This document shows positions 50,647 to 59,490 of a DNA stretch of 64,000 nucleotides, in pieces. The translations under genes were made by a program, and so were the position numbers. The stretch spans positions 1-64,000 of the forward strand of contig JBMYYR010000001.1 of NCBI GenBank assembly GCA_049609625.1, in the 5' to 3' direction. Source of the DNA: JBMYYR01 sp049609625 (lineage in GTDB: Bacteria; Bacteroidota; Bacteroidia; Flavobacteriales; CAJXXR01). The stretch's first letter is position 1. Each line of letters begins with the position of its first letter. Under the pieces are notes generated by a model that was not told the origin of the DNA, did not search any database, and saw only the letters and a list, made by a program, of their open reading frames with translations.

Positions 50647-51861
50647 ATGTCGGGAACGTTAAATTCCATCCAAGAAGCCATTGAAGATATTCGCCAAGGC
50701 AAAATTGTTATTGTTGTTGATGATGAAAACCGTGAAAATGAAGGCGATTTTGTTTGTGCAGCTGAAACCATGACAGCCGAAACGGTGAATTTTATGGCAA
50801 AATTTGGTCGAGGACTAATTTGTGCGCCGCTCACCGAACAACGTTGCGATGAGTTGGAGCTGAATTTGATGGTTGGTAAAAATACCGACCCAAACAATAC
50901 GGCATTTACGGTTTCGGTTGATAAAATTGGAGATGGTGTAACGACAGGTATTTCGGCTCTCGACCGTGCAAAAACCATTTTAGCACTCGTAGATCCAGCA
51001 ACCAATCCAAGTGATTTATCTCGACCTGGACATATTTTTCCATTAAAAGCTAGAGCCGGAGGTGTTTTACGACGTGCTGGCCATACCGAAGCGGCGATCG
51101 ATTTAGCAAAACTTGCAGGTTTAAATCCTGCTGGCGTTATTGTCGAAATTATGAACGAAGACGGCAGTATGGCTAGGCTTCCTGAACTTAAAAAACTTGC
51201 CAAAACCTACGACATGAAAATCATTTCTATTGAAGATTTGATTGCTTATCGTATGCATAGCGAAAGCCTAATCAATCATTTAGAAACGGTTGAGTTGCCG
51301 ACAGAACAAGGTCATTTCAAACTTTCAGCCTTTGAACAAGTCAATACAGGAAGACATCATTTGGCTTTGCATAAAGGCGAATGGGCAGAAGATGAATCGG
51401 TTTTAGTGCGTGTACATTCGTCTTGCATGACTGGTGATATTTTTGGCTCTTGCCGATGCGATTGTGGTCCTCAGTTGACCAAAGCTATGGAATTGATAGA
51501 GGCTGAAGGTAAAGGTGTTGTGGTTTATATGAATCAGGAAGGTCGTGGTATTGGTTTGATAAATAAACTAAAAGCATACAAGCTTCAAGAAGAAGGTTTT
51601 GATACGGTTGAAGCTAACATCAAATTAGGCTTTAAGGCCGATGAAAGAGATTACGGAGTTGGTGCTCAGATTTTGAGAAATCTTGGTGTTCGTCAAATGA
51701 AATTGATGTCGAATAACCCAAAGAAACGAACAGGATTGATCGGTTATGGTTTAGAAGTTACTGAAAATGTTTCTTTAGAAATTGAAAGTAACGAACACAA
51801 CGAATTTTACCTCAAAACCAAGAAATCTAAATTAAATCACAATCTAAGTCAGAGTTTTTAA
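50647..51861 (+). CDS. ribBA: Bifunctional DHBP synthase / GTP cyclohydrolase II (RibBA)
   Basis: RibBA supplies both precursors of riboflavin. The N-terminal DHBP synthase domain (about 1-195) has DDENRENEGDFVCAAE and the segment RPGHIFPLKA. The C-terminal GTP cyclohydrolase II domain (about 200-400) has the zinc site CMTGDIFGSCRCDC and the catalytic NQEGRGIGL motif. Both halves look active. The start at 50647 (MSGTLNS) is preferred over an in-frame upstream codon at 50629 that overlaps the promoter element. Other rib genes are absent from the window. Confidence 0.96.
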   Translation: MSGTLNSIQEAIEDIRQGKIVIVVDDENRENEGDFVCAAETMTAETVNFMAKFGRGLICAPLTEQRCDELELNLMVGKNTDPNNTAFTVSVDKIGDGVTTGISALDRAKTILALVDPATNPSDLSRPGHIFPLKARAGGVLRRAGHTEAAIDLAKLAGLNPAGVIVEIMNEDGSMARLPELKKLAKTYDMKIISIEDLIAYRMHSESLINHLETVELPTEQGHFKLSAFEQVNTGRHHLALHKGEWAEDESVLVRVHSSCMTGDIFGSCRCDCGPQLTKAMELIEAEGKGVVVYMNQEGRGIGLINKLKAYKLQEEGFDTVEANIKLGFKADERDYGVGAQILRNLGVRQMKLMSNNPKKRTGLIGYGLEVTENVSLEIESNEHNEFYLKTKKSKLNHNLSQSF

Positions 51862-51882
51862 TGATCTGATTTTCAATTGATA

Positions 51883-53154
51883 TTAAGATGTTTTTTCTCT
51901 GCGCGCTTCAATCACAGGAAGCGTAAAGGCAAACAAACAGACATAAAAGGCTCGATTTAAAATTAGTGACCCTGAAAATACATCACCTTTATAGTGCCCC
52001 ACAAACAAAAGGAGGCAAAACACAGGTATAAACCAGCGGTAGGTTTTGATGGTGTTTTGAATAGCAAATAAAGCGGCATTGAGGTAAATAAAAATCGAGA
52101 TAATAATTCCAGGGACACCAAAATACAAAGCTTGTCTCATGTAGCCTGCGTCTGTTAAACCATAATACCATCCGTCTATTCTGAAATACATGCCATCGCC
52201 ATGCAACAAAGTAGCATCGGGCAAATCATAATAGTGACTATCGCTTAGCTGTGCAGAGGATTTAGTGGTCAGTTCTCCTGTCTCTATAAATTCATAGTAG
52301 AACTCAAACGCCCAGGGTAATATATTAGTATTAATCGAGGTATATACACTAGGGAATACGACAGCAAGCAAGTTGTATGCTATCAAAATCACAGCGACTG
52401 AGTATCCAATAGCCTTTGTGGTAGACCAAAACGTACCATTGTTAATAGATTGAAGAGTAACGAGGGCTAAAAATACCGCAACACCAATAAAGCCTGTTCG
52501 CCCAGAACAAATAATACTTAAAATAATAAAAGCAATTTGAACAACATGGATAAACTTAATTTTTGTGTTCTGGAGTCTAAAACCAATTAGCACGAGGAAA
52601 ACAGATTGGACTAAGGAAAAATCATAAAGCCTTGTGGAGCTCATGCTGATTCCGCGAAACCACTGAAAGGATCCCGTCGGTTTAAATTTGGTTTTCAAAT
52701 AAATAGACATCAATTCCCTAAACTCACTCGAAATAAACTGAATGAAAATAAACGTAGTCTGTATAAAAACCACTTGAAGAATAAGATTTACGAAATCATC
52801 AAACTTATAACCTCTTCGTATTAAATTGCTAACATAAAGTGAACCAAACACTAGCATTTCAATAAGATGAGTTGCGATTTGCTCTAAAGGTGCTGTTTGT
52901 TCATCAATCGTGCCATGAAAAAGAAGAATAAAAATAGTATAAGCAATCAGCGCTCCATAAAGTAGCGCATGTTTGACTAGAAATTTTGTAAACTTAAAGT
53001 TATTGGCTAAGACAGCTTCTGCCACCACCAAAAGAATCATAAATTTTGAGGGGCTGTAAGGCAAAAACACAAGTACAGGAGAATACATATAGAGAAACAA
53101 TACCAAAACATAGTATAGATGTCCAAGTGTAGATAAATTTAGCCTTAACGCCAT
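51883..53154 (-). CDS. O-antigen polymerase/ligase-like membrane protein
   Basis: A 423-residue protein with about 10-12 membrane helices, including a long hydrophobic N-terminal third. The large loop before the last helices (about 255-340) and SIICSGRTGFIGVAVFLALV (an arginine in a membrane-adjacent turn, near residue 215) fit the Wzy/WaaL superfamily, which polymerises or ligates polysaccharide on the periplasmic face. The sequence alone does not separate polymerase from ligase. It is convergent with ribBA and lies alone, but complements the Wzx pair about 2.6 kb away. Confidence 0.72.
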   Translation of the reverse strand: MALRLNLSTLGHLYYVLVLFLYMYSPVLVFLPYSPSKFMILLVVAEAVLANNFKFTKFLVKHALLYGALIAYTIFILLFHGTIDEQTAPLEQIATHLIEMLVFGSLYVSNLIRRGYKFDDFVNLILQVVFIQTTFIFIQFISSEFRELMSIYLKTKFKPTGSFQWFRGISMSSTRLYDFSLVQSVFLVLIGFRLQNTKIKFIHVVQIAFIILSIICSGRTGFIGVAVFLALVTLQSINNGTFWSTTKAIGYSVAVILIAYNLLAVVFPSVYTSINTNILPWAFEFYYEFIETGELTTKSSAQLSDSHYYDLPDATLLHGDGMYFRIDGWYYGLTDAGYMRQALYFGVPGIIISIFIYLNAALFAIQNTIKTYRWFIPVFCLLLFVGHYKGDVFSGSLILNRAFYVCLFAFTLPVIEARREKTS

Positions 53155-53257
53155 TTGTGAATATTTTTATGCAAAGAAACAAAATTAATATGCTCAACAA
53201 ACACATTAAACCATATAAGCAAAATTATTTTTATTCATTTGGTATAAATAAATCGAA

Positions 53258-53285
53258 TTGGTTTCCTCAATTTTGATTACTTTAG
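53258..53285 (+). promoter_or_regulatory. Possible promoter of ldcA-yraN
   Basis: TTG at 53258-53260 and TACTTTAG at 53278-53285 (one mismatch from TAnnTTTG) are 17 bases apart, 16 bases before the ldcA start. It is a moderate candidate only. Confidence 0.3.
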
Positions 53286-53301
53286 TTAAAATTTCAACAT
53301 C

Positions 53302-54186
53302 ATGATGCCAAATGAAATACAAACCATTGCACTCTGCGCCACGGCTCGTTGGGTAGATGTCGAACTCATTCAAAACACTGAACTTTGGCTACAAAAACTC
53401 GGTTACAAGACTAAAAGAGCTGAAAATCTGAGTGTTAAGCATCATCAATTTTCGGGGACAGACGACGAAAGAAGCGTAGCTTTTCAGGCGCTTTTAGACG
53501 ACAAAACGATTGATGCCATTTGGTGTCTTAGAGGTGGTTATGGTACGGTACGGATTGTGGATAGTATAGACTGGGCGTCGTTTAAAAAACATCCAAAATA
53601 TATCATTGGCTTTTCAGATTTCACTGTTTTGCTTAATCATGTTTTGCAATTTAATATACCGAGTATTCACGCCCCAATGCCTATTCAGCACATAGATCTG
53701 GACGATGATTCTAAACTCAGATTAGAGCAAAGTTTTAGTTTAATATGTCCTGAAATGGTCTGGAAAAGCAATCAGATACAACAATCCAAATCCATTAAAG
53801 GAAAGTTAGCTGGAGGAAATCTATCTGTACTTTTTAGTATGTTGGGTTCGGATAGTTTTCCAAAACTTCAAGATTCGATTTTATTTTTAGAAGATCTAGA
53901 TGAATACGTTTATCATATTGATAGAATGATGTTTGCATTATGGCGAGCTGGAGCCTTAGGTGGTATTAAAGGGTTTTTGATTGGTGGATTTACATCCATT
54001 CACGACCACAAATTACCTTTTGGGCAATCGGTTGAAGGTATTTTTTCATTTTTTGCTGAAAAATTAGACGTCCCTATCTTTTTTGATGCACCTGTAGGTC
54101 ATCAAAAGCAACATTTCCCTTTAGTTTTTGGAAGAGAGACGCTCATCAAACAACACAAAGATCACATTAGCTTATTACATCTATGA
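53302..54186 (+). CDS. ldcA: LD-carboxypeptidase (S66 family, muramoyltetrapeptide carboxypeptidase)
   Basis: LdcA cuts the terminal D-Ala from tetrapeptides during peptidoglycan recycling. The nucleophile is Ser105 in GFSDFT. The catalytic Glu lies in FLEDLDEYVYHIDRM (near residue 199) and the His in PVGHQKQHFP (near residue 272), giving the complete Ser-Glu-His set. The length of 294 residues is normal. No signal peptide is seen, consistent with a cytoplasmic enzyme. Its stop overlaps yraN by 4 bases. A second ATG three bases later is an equally possible start. Confidence 0.93.
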   Translation: MMPNEIQTIALCATARWVDVELIQNTELWLQKLGYKTKRAENLSVKHHQFSGTDDERSVAFQALLDDKTIDAIWCLRGGYGTVRIVDSIDWASFKKHPKYIIGFSDFTVLLNHVLQFNIPSIHAPMPIQHIDLDDDSKLRLEQSFSLICPEMVWKSNQIQQSKSIKGKLAGGNLSVLFSMLGSDSFPKLQDSILFLEDLDEYVYHIDRMMFALWRAGALGGIKGFLIGGFTSIHDHKLPFGQSVEGIFSFFAEKLDVPIFFDAPVGHQKQHFPLVFGRETLIKQHKDHISLLHL

Positions 54187-54536
54187 AACAGCACGATTTA
54201 GGAAAATGGGGCGAGCAACTTGCACATCAATTTTTGACCACAAAAGGTTATGTCATCTTATTCAGAAATTGGCGATCTAAGAAAGCTGAAGTGGATTTAA
54301 TTGCTTTTTATAAAAACCGAATTATTTTAGTGGAAGTCAAAACCAGAAGTAATACACTGTATGGCGAACCTATTCAATCCATCTCAAACAAAAAAATTGA
54401 ACTCCTTAGACAAGCTGCCGAAGATTTTCTAAATCAATATAATTTAGAAAATGAAATTCAAATTGATGTTTTTGGTATTGATGGCGATGAGCGCGCTTAT
54501 CAAATTGAATGGATAAGCGACGCTATCGGGTTTTAA
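54183..54536 (+). CDS. yraN: YraN/UPF0102 family nuclease-like protein
   Basis: The 117-residue protein has the endonuclease-like fold of UPF0102: GKWGEQLAHQFLTTKGYVIL at the start, SKKAEVDLIAFYKNRIILVEVKTRS with the acidic and lysine residues of the PD-(D/E)xK motif. The family's function is not settled. It is translationally coupled to ldcA through ATGA and converges on the E1 gene, leaving one base between stop codons. Confidence 0.92.
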   Translation: MKQHDLGKWGEQLAHQFLTTKGYVILFRNWRSKKAEVDLIAFYKNRIILVEVKTRSNTLYGEPIQSISNKKIELLRQAAEDFLNQYNLENEIQIDVFGIDGDERAYQIEWISDAIGF

Positions 54537-54537
54537 T

Positions 54538-56640
54538 TCAATATTTTAACAACTTTTCCAAAGCTGTCCTCACTTTATCTGCATTCGGAATCATACGTTC
54601 CTCGAGTGTTGAATTTAGTGGAATAGCAGGCACATCTTCAGCGCCGATAACCGTAATTGGTGCATCGAGATACTCAAAAGCCAATTCTTGAATTCGACCT
54701 GCAATCGCCTGAGCAAAAGAATTACTCTTCGAGTCTTCTGTCAAAACCATAACTTTTGAATGCAATTTCACACGTTCGATAATCAAGTCCTCATCCAAAG
54801 GTAATAAGGTTCTCAAATCAAGAATTTCAACGGGTTGATCGATTTGTTTTGAAGCTGTTTTAGCCCAATAGACACCCATTCCATACGTAATGACCAAAGC
54901 TGTTTGTTTGCTTTCTATATCCTCAGTACTAACTTTTTGAGCCAAACGCCCTTTGCCGAGTGGAATGATATATTCTTCATCAGGTTCGATGCAGGCTGCC
55001 TCTTCCGTCCCTTTTATTTTCGACCAATACAAGCCTTTATGTTCTAAAACAACAACGGGATTCGGATCGTAGAAAGCACCTTTTAACAAACCTTTTAGAT
55101 CGGCACCATTTGATGGATAAACCACTTTTATACCTTTAATAGAAGTCAAAATAGATTCCACAGAGGACGAGTGGTAAGGGCCTCCACTACCGTAAGCACC
55201 AATCGGCACACGAATAAGCGATTGTGCTGCCCATTTTCCATTCGATAAATAATAGGAGCGACTAAGTTCGGTGAATAATTGATTTAGTCCTGGCCAGATA
55301 TAATCGGCAAATTGTACTTCAACAATGGGTTTACAACCAGCCACCGACATACCTAAAGTAGAACCGATGATAAAAGCTTCCTGAATCGGGGTGTTAAACA
55401 CACGTTGGTCTCCAAATTTTTGAGCTAAGGTCGCAGCTTCTCTAAATACGCCACCTAAACGGCCGCCAACATCTTGTCCATACAATAAAGCTTCGGGATG
55501 TTTTGCCAACAACTCTTGAACACCAAACAAAGCACAATCTACCATCAAGGTTTTTTCTTTGGTTTTGGCATGGCGTTCGCCTTTTTCTTCCGTTACAGGA
55601 CTTGGCGCATAAGCGTGCGTGAATAAATCCTCTGGTTTTGGATCTTCGGCTTGTTGTGCCTTTTCAAAATCGGCCTCTACCTTCGCTTTCGCTTGATGTT
55701 CTAATGCTGCTAATTCATCTTTTGAAACTCCTCTTGAAAGTAAATCTGCTCTTAACTTTGGAAGCGGATCTCTGGTTTTGTGTTCTTCTAAATCATCTCT
55801 ATACCATTCTCGGCGCACGCCAGAGGTATGATGACCTAAAAGCGGAACTTTAGCATGCACTAAAAAAGAACGTCTTTCGGTTCGGATGAGTTCCAAAACT
55901 TCTTCTAAACAGTTGTATGATTCTTCAAAATTTGCGCCATCAATAGTTCGTAAGTCTATGTTTTTGAATCCTTTAACATAATGTGAAACGTCATTAGATC
56001 GAATTTCTCTGGCATGCGCCGAAATATCCCATTCATTATCCTGAACCAAAACCAAAAGTGGAAAATTCTTGAGCGAAGCCATGTGTAAAGCCTCCGAAAT
56101 TTCGCCTTCTGTCATCGCTGCATCGCCAATAGAACAGACCACCACTGGTGCTTCGCCTTTGGGATAGGTTTTGATGTTTTGTTGTTCCAAATATTGAACA
56201 CCCATCGCCACACCTGCCGTCGGAATAGCTTGCATACCCGTTGCTGATGATTGATGTGGAATTTTCGGCATATCATCTCGATTCAAACTCGGATGCGAAT
56301 AATAGGTTCTACCACCCGAAAATGGATCATCCTTTTTAGCAAACAACTGAAGCATAATCTCATAAGGCTCCAAACCTATTCCCAACAAAATAGAATCGTC
56401 CCGATAGTAAGGCGCTACATAATCTTGAGGTTTGAGTTGCAAAGCCAAAGCCAACTGAATAGCCTCATGACCACGAGAAGTGGCGTGAACATATTTACTG
56501 GTTAATTTGGCCTTGTCTTCGTATATATCCGACATCATACGAGCCGTATACATCAGTCGGTAAGCGGTTTTGGCTTGTTCTAAAAAAGAAATTTTGGGCA
56601 TATTTTGTGAGCTATAATCTTTTGCATTCTGGTCTAACAC
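54538..56640 (-). CDS. Fused 2-oxoacid dehydrogenase E1 component (alpha/beta)
   Basis: Thiamine-diphosphate-dependent E1 of a branched-chain-type 2-oxoacid dehydrogenase complex. Residues about 25-335 are the alpha part with the ThDP motif GDAAMTEGEISEALHMASLKN. Residues about 365-700 are the beta part (LYGQDVGGRLGGVFREA, then GAYGSGGPYHSSS). A charged 30-residue linker joins them, so a heterotetramer is encoded in one gene. At 700 residues it fits the fused form seen in Flavobacteriia. E2 and E3 are not in the window. Confidence 0.9.
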   Translation of the reverse strand: MLDQNAKDYSSQNMPKISFLEQAKTAYRLMYTARMMSDIYEDKAKLTSKYVHATSRGHEAIQLALALQLKPQDYVAPYYRDDSILLGIGLEPYEIMLQLFAKKDDPFSGGRTYYSHPSLNRDDMPKIPHQSSATGMQAIPTAGVAMGVQYLEQQNIKTYPKGEAPVVVCSIGDAAMTEGEISEALHMASLKNFPLLVLVQDNEWDISAHAREIRSNDVSHYVKGFKNIDLRTIDGANFEESYNCLEEVLELIRTERRSFLVHAKVPLLGHHTSGVRREWYRDDLEEHKTRDPLPKLRADLLSRGVSKDELAALEHQAKAKVEADFEKAQQAEDPKPEDLFTHAYAPSPVTEEKGERHAKTKEKTLMVDCALFGVQELLAKHPEALLYGQDVGGRLGGVFREAATLAQKFGDQRVFNTPIQEAFIIGSTLGMSVAGCKPIVEVQFADYIWPGLNQLFTELSRSYYLSNGKWAAQSLIRVPIGAYGSGGPYHSSSVESILTSIKGIKVVYPSNGADLKGLLKGAFYDPNPVVVLEHKGLYWSKIKGTEEAACIEPDEEYIIPLGKGRLAQKVSTEDIESKQTALVITYGMGVYWAKTASKQIDQPVEILDLRTLLPLDEDLIIERVKLHSKVMVLTEDSKSNSFAQAIAGRIQELAFEYLDAPITVIGAEDVPAIPLNSTLEERMIPNADKVRTALEKLLKY

Positions 56641-56826
56641 GACATTAGAACCGACAGTAAAAGTAGTGAATTTCTCTGAATGAACTCACATGTCGATCTA
56701 AGAATTCAAAATTTATTTATCAGCGAAACTATCTGATGGTTTTACTCAGCTATCGATAAAGCTTCCATTTCTGTATTATATGGTTTTTACTTCGCTTAGG
56801 TTCTTTAACATTGTTTTTTTTCTATC

Positions 56827-56865
56827 AAAAAAAAAGAGGATAACTAAATTTAGTTATCCTCTTTT
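56827..56865 (-). terminator. Intrinsic terminator after the HbpS/GlcG-like gene
   Basis: Positions 56832-56865 form a perfect 34-base palindrome with the outer sequence AAAAGAGGATAACTAAA and its complement. On the minus strand it is followed by further T residues. It lies 20 bases past the stop of the gene. The remaining bases up to 56641 show no gene. Confidence 0.8.
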
Positions 56866-56885
56866 ACTATCGTTTTGACTCCTAT

Positions 56886-57284
56886 TTATAGGGCCAATGC
56901 TCCTGCTTCGGCAACCGTATGGTCGTTCTCTACCGAGCTACCACTTACTCCAATGGCTCCAATGATTTTGCCTGAGGCATCTTTGATTGGAACGCCACCT
57001 GGAAAAGTAATCAGTCCATTGTTTGAGTGTTCGATATTGTACAAAGGCTGACCTGGTTGAGATAACTCTCCAATAGTTCCGGTGTTCATGTCGAAAAAAC
57101 GAGCGGTTTTTGCTTTCTTGATTGAGATGTCAAGTGAGCCTAACCAAGCTCCATCCATTCTTCCAAATGCCACTAAGTTTGCTCCTGCGTCTACAATGGC
57201 AATGTTCATTTTTGTGTCTATGGCAATAGATTTTTGTTTTGCTGCAGCAATCGCCTTTTCTGCTTGTGCTAATGTAATACTCAT
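56886..57284 (-). CDS. HbpS/GlcG-like protein
   Basis: The 132-residue protein matches the GlcG/HbpS family: LAQAEKAIAAAKQKSIAI at the start, the turn VDAGANLVAFGRMDGAW, and NGLITFPGGVPIKD followed by IGAIGVSGSSVENDH. HbpS proteins bind haem degradation products or related ligands. The ligand here is unknown, and no secretion signal is present. The start at 57284 (MSITLAQ) removes an unlikely upstream extension. It lies 117 bases downstream of an AraC-type gene, with its own promoter-like element. Confidence 0.88.
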   Translation of the reverse strand: MSITLAQAEKAIAAAKQKSIAIDTKMNIAIVDAGANLVAFGRMDGAWLGSLDISIKKAKTARFFDMNTGTIGELSQPGQPLYNIEHSNNGLITFPGGVPIKDASGKIIGAIGVSGSSVENDHTVAEAGALAL

Positions 57285-57319
57285 CGTTTTTGGTTTTAGT
57301 ATTGTTAATAATTTCAATG

Positions 57320-57348
57320 CAAAAATACAAGGAGAATGACGAAAGTAA
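57320..57348 (-). promoter_or_regulatory. Putative promoter of the HbpS/GlcG-like gene
   Basis: TATTTTTG at 57327-57320 on the minus strand matches TAnnTTTG, with TTA at 57348-57346 eighteen bases upstream, one base off TTG. It separates this gene from the AraC gene and excludes the longer start. Confidence 0.4.
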
Positions 57349-57401
57349 CTTACTAAAATAGTCCAATAACTTATGAAAAAAGGTCATTTAAAAAAGAATA
57401 C

Positions 57402-58241
57402 TTAGCTTGAAGTTTGACTTGGGTTGAAGCCAAATTTGTTTTTGTAGGCTATACTGAAGTTTGATAGATTGGTGTAGCCCAAATCGAAATAAATATCCGA
57501 AGGTTTGACGCCTTCTTGTTCTAAAAGTTCTTTTGCTTTTTGAAGTCGCTTGTTTTGATACCATTTCCCCGGCGTCATCCCATATTCTTTAATGAAATGG
57601 CGTTTGAAAGTAGATAAACTCATGTTGCATAAAAATGCAATTTCTTCTAATTTTAGCTTAGAATGAAGGTTGCGCTCTACGATGTTTTTGAAAGGCGAAG
57701 TTTCTTTTCTTACCAAAGAAAAAAGATAGGTTTCAAAAGTTACTCCATATTTTTGTAAAAGATAGAGTATCAATTCCTCAAATTTTACTGAAAGCAAATC
57801 CTCTGAAAAAGCTCTTGATGATTGATTAATAGTTGATAATGAGTGAAGATATGAGGAAATATAGTCGTCATTTCTGATTATAAAATAAGGTGCTTCTTCT
57901 TTTGTAGCTGGCTTGTTTTGCGTATGCTTTTCTAAAAATGCTTTTAGTTTTTGTTCTGAAAAAAAAAGTAACTTACAGTAGTAAATAAGCTCGGTGTCTA
58001 ATAGTTCTGTCCAGAGCCAATTTCCTTTTTTTAGCAGCAAAGATTGATTTTTGTTTACAGCAACTGTTGCTCCAGCAAAATGCACTTGTTTTTTGCCAAC
58101 TTGCAAAAAACTAAACATATTCATCCCTAAATTGACCTTGCTTCTGACAACATCATGGCTCATTTTAAAATCATAGACGAACAACTCAGGTGGTGCGTCA
58201 TTGGTTTTCATATAAATTTCAGGTATGTTTTCTATTGGCAT
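57402..58241 (-). CDS. AraC-family transcriptional regulator
   Basis: The C-terminal 100 residues hold a complete double helix-turn-helix AraC domain (KLEEIAFLCNMSLSTFKRHFIKEYGMTPGKW and SDIYFDLGYTNLSNFSIAYKNKFGFNPS). The N-terminal part (1-165) is an ExsA-like cupin-type sensor region. The length of 279 residues is typical. It may regulate the HbpS/GlcG-like gene directly downstream on the same strand, which is inference from position. Confidence 0.9.
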   Translation of the reverse strand: MPIENIPEIYMKTNDAPPELFVYDFKMSHDVVRSKVNLGMNMFSFLQVGKKQVHFAGATVAVNKNQSLLLKKGNWLWTELLDTELIYYCKLLFFSEQKLKAFLEKHTQNKPATKEEAPYFIIRNDDYISSYLHSLSTINQSSRAFSEDLLSVKFEELILYLLQKYGVTFETYLFSLVRKETSPFKNIVERNLHSKLKLEEIAFLCNMSLSTFKRHFIKEYGMTPGKWYQNKRLQKAKELLEQEGVKPSDIYFDLGYTNLSNFSIAYKNKFGFNPSQTSS

Positions 58242-58716
58242 CTGGATCAGTTAAAGTGAGAGGTTGTTGTTTTTGGTGATAAAAAAACCATGAGCAAATT
58301 GAAACATCGTTCAAAATAATGTGCCCCAACAACTTTGTGAAAGTTAACACTTATTGTAATGAAGAAAACGAAAGCTCAAAATTACTGAATTAATTTTTAA
58401 TGTTGAATGTTCAGAACGTTTTCATGAAGTTTAGAGAAGAATTTGGCCGCTCAGTTGTTCAGGAGTTCAAAAAATAGGATAATATTGACAGAGAAAAACA
58501 ACACCATGTTGCGATTCGATTAGGACAATCAGCCAACCTCTAATCATTAACAAACTCTACAATTTTTCTCAAGTCTAAACGCTCACAAGCTACATTTTGG
58601 AACAAAACACACGAGCGGATTTCAACAGGCTGTTAATAACTTTCCAGTTCAGAATGAAGCCTAAACCTAAAGGAAGTTGTAATTTAGCTTTTCGTAACGT
58701 TTAAAATTAAAATTTT
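58242..58716. other. 475-base gap between araC and parA with a possible coding remnant
   Basis: No complete gene or tRNA is seen. In the plus strand a short frame (58424-58477) ends in TAG and the same frame continues without a new start for 21 codons to TAA at 58543, which could be a decayed gene piece. At 58331-58345 an AACTTT-GTG-AAAGTT inverted repeat occurs. At about 58627-58640, TGTTAATAA resembles a DnaA box with two mismatches. No exact parS sequence was noticed. The parA promoter must lie here, but no TAnnTTTG match is convincing. Confidence 0.35.
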
Positions 58717-59490
58717 ATGGCCAAAATTATTGCCGTAGCCAACCAAAAAGGAGGCGTAGGGAAGACAACCACTTCAGTTAATCTGTCGGCAGCTTTGGGT
58801 GTTTTTGAAAAGAAAGTTCTACTTATAGACGCTGATCCTCAGGCTAATGCAACAAGTGCTTTTGGTATAAACCCAGAAGATATCGACTTTGGAACTTACG
58901 CCTGCTTGGAGCACACCAAGGCGGTAAACGAGCTTGTTTTAGAAACCAACAGCCCGAATGTAGACCTCATTGCGTCGAGCATGGATTTGGTGGCCGCCGA
59001 AATTGAATTGGTCGATAAAAAAGAACGGGAATATATGCTCAAAAAAGCCCTACTTCCTATTGTAGATTGTTACGATTATATCATTATTGATTGTGCACCT
59101 TCTCTCGGTTTGATTACTCTAAATGCTTTGTGTGCAGCGCATTCGGTTATCATTCCGATTCAGTGCGAATATTTTGCTTTGGAAGGTTTGGGCAAACTCA
59201 TAGACACCATAAAATCAGTTAGAAAAGCCCTAAACCCAAACTTAGATATCGAAGGACTATTACTCACGATGTACGATTCTCGATTGAGGTTGTCTAATAT
59301 GGTCATCGAGGATGTTAAAACCCATTTTAGTTCATTGGTTTTTGATACCGTTATTCAGCGAAATGTGCGCCTGAGTGAGGCTCCAAGTTTTGGGGAAAAT
59401 ATTATTCTTTATGATGCCAGTTCAAAGGGAGCGATTAATTACATGAGCCTCTCAAAAGAATTGATTTTAAATAACGAAAAAGTTACATGA
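58717..59490 (+). CDS. parA: Chromosome partitioning ATPase ParA (Soj)
   Basis: ParA moves ParB-bound origin DNA. The deviant Walker A box KGGVGKTT is at residues 11-18, the A' box LLIDADPQANAT follows, and Walker B lies in YIIIDCAPSLGLIT. The 257-residue length without an N-terminal DNA-binding extension is the chromosomal Soj form. It overlaps parB by 4 bases. Confidence 0.97.
   Translation: MAKIIAVANQKGGVGKTTTSVNLSAALGVFEKKVLLIDADPQANATSAFGINPEDIDFGTYACLEHTKAVNELVLETNSPNVDLIASSMDLVAAEIELVDKKEREYMLKKALLPIVDCYDYIIIDCAPSLGLITLNALCAAHSVIIPIQCEYFALEGLGKLIDTIKSVRKALNPNLDIEGLLLTMYDSRLRLSNMVIEDVKTHFSSLVFDTVIQRNVRLSEAPSFGENIILYDASSKGAINYMSLSKELILNNEKVT

Noticed and set aside
50601..51203. 200-residue minus-strand open frame opposite ribBA
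   Set aside because: It overlaps the well-supported DHBP synthase domain, is Ser-rich without recognisable motifs, and has no promoter or ribosome-binding context.
58620..58645. DnaA-box-like TGTTAATAA before parA, suggesting oriC
   Set aside because: A single element with two mismatches, no cluster of boxes, no AT-rich unwinding region and no dnaA or dnaN nearby.
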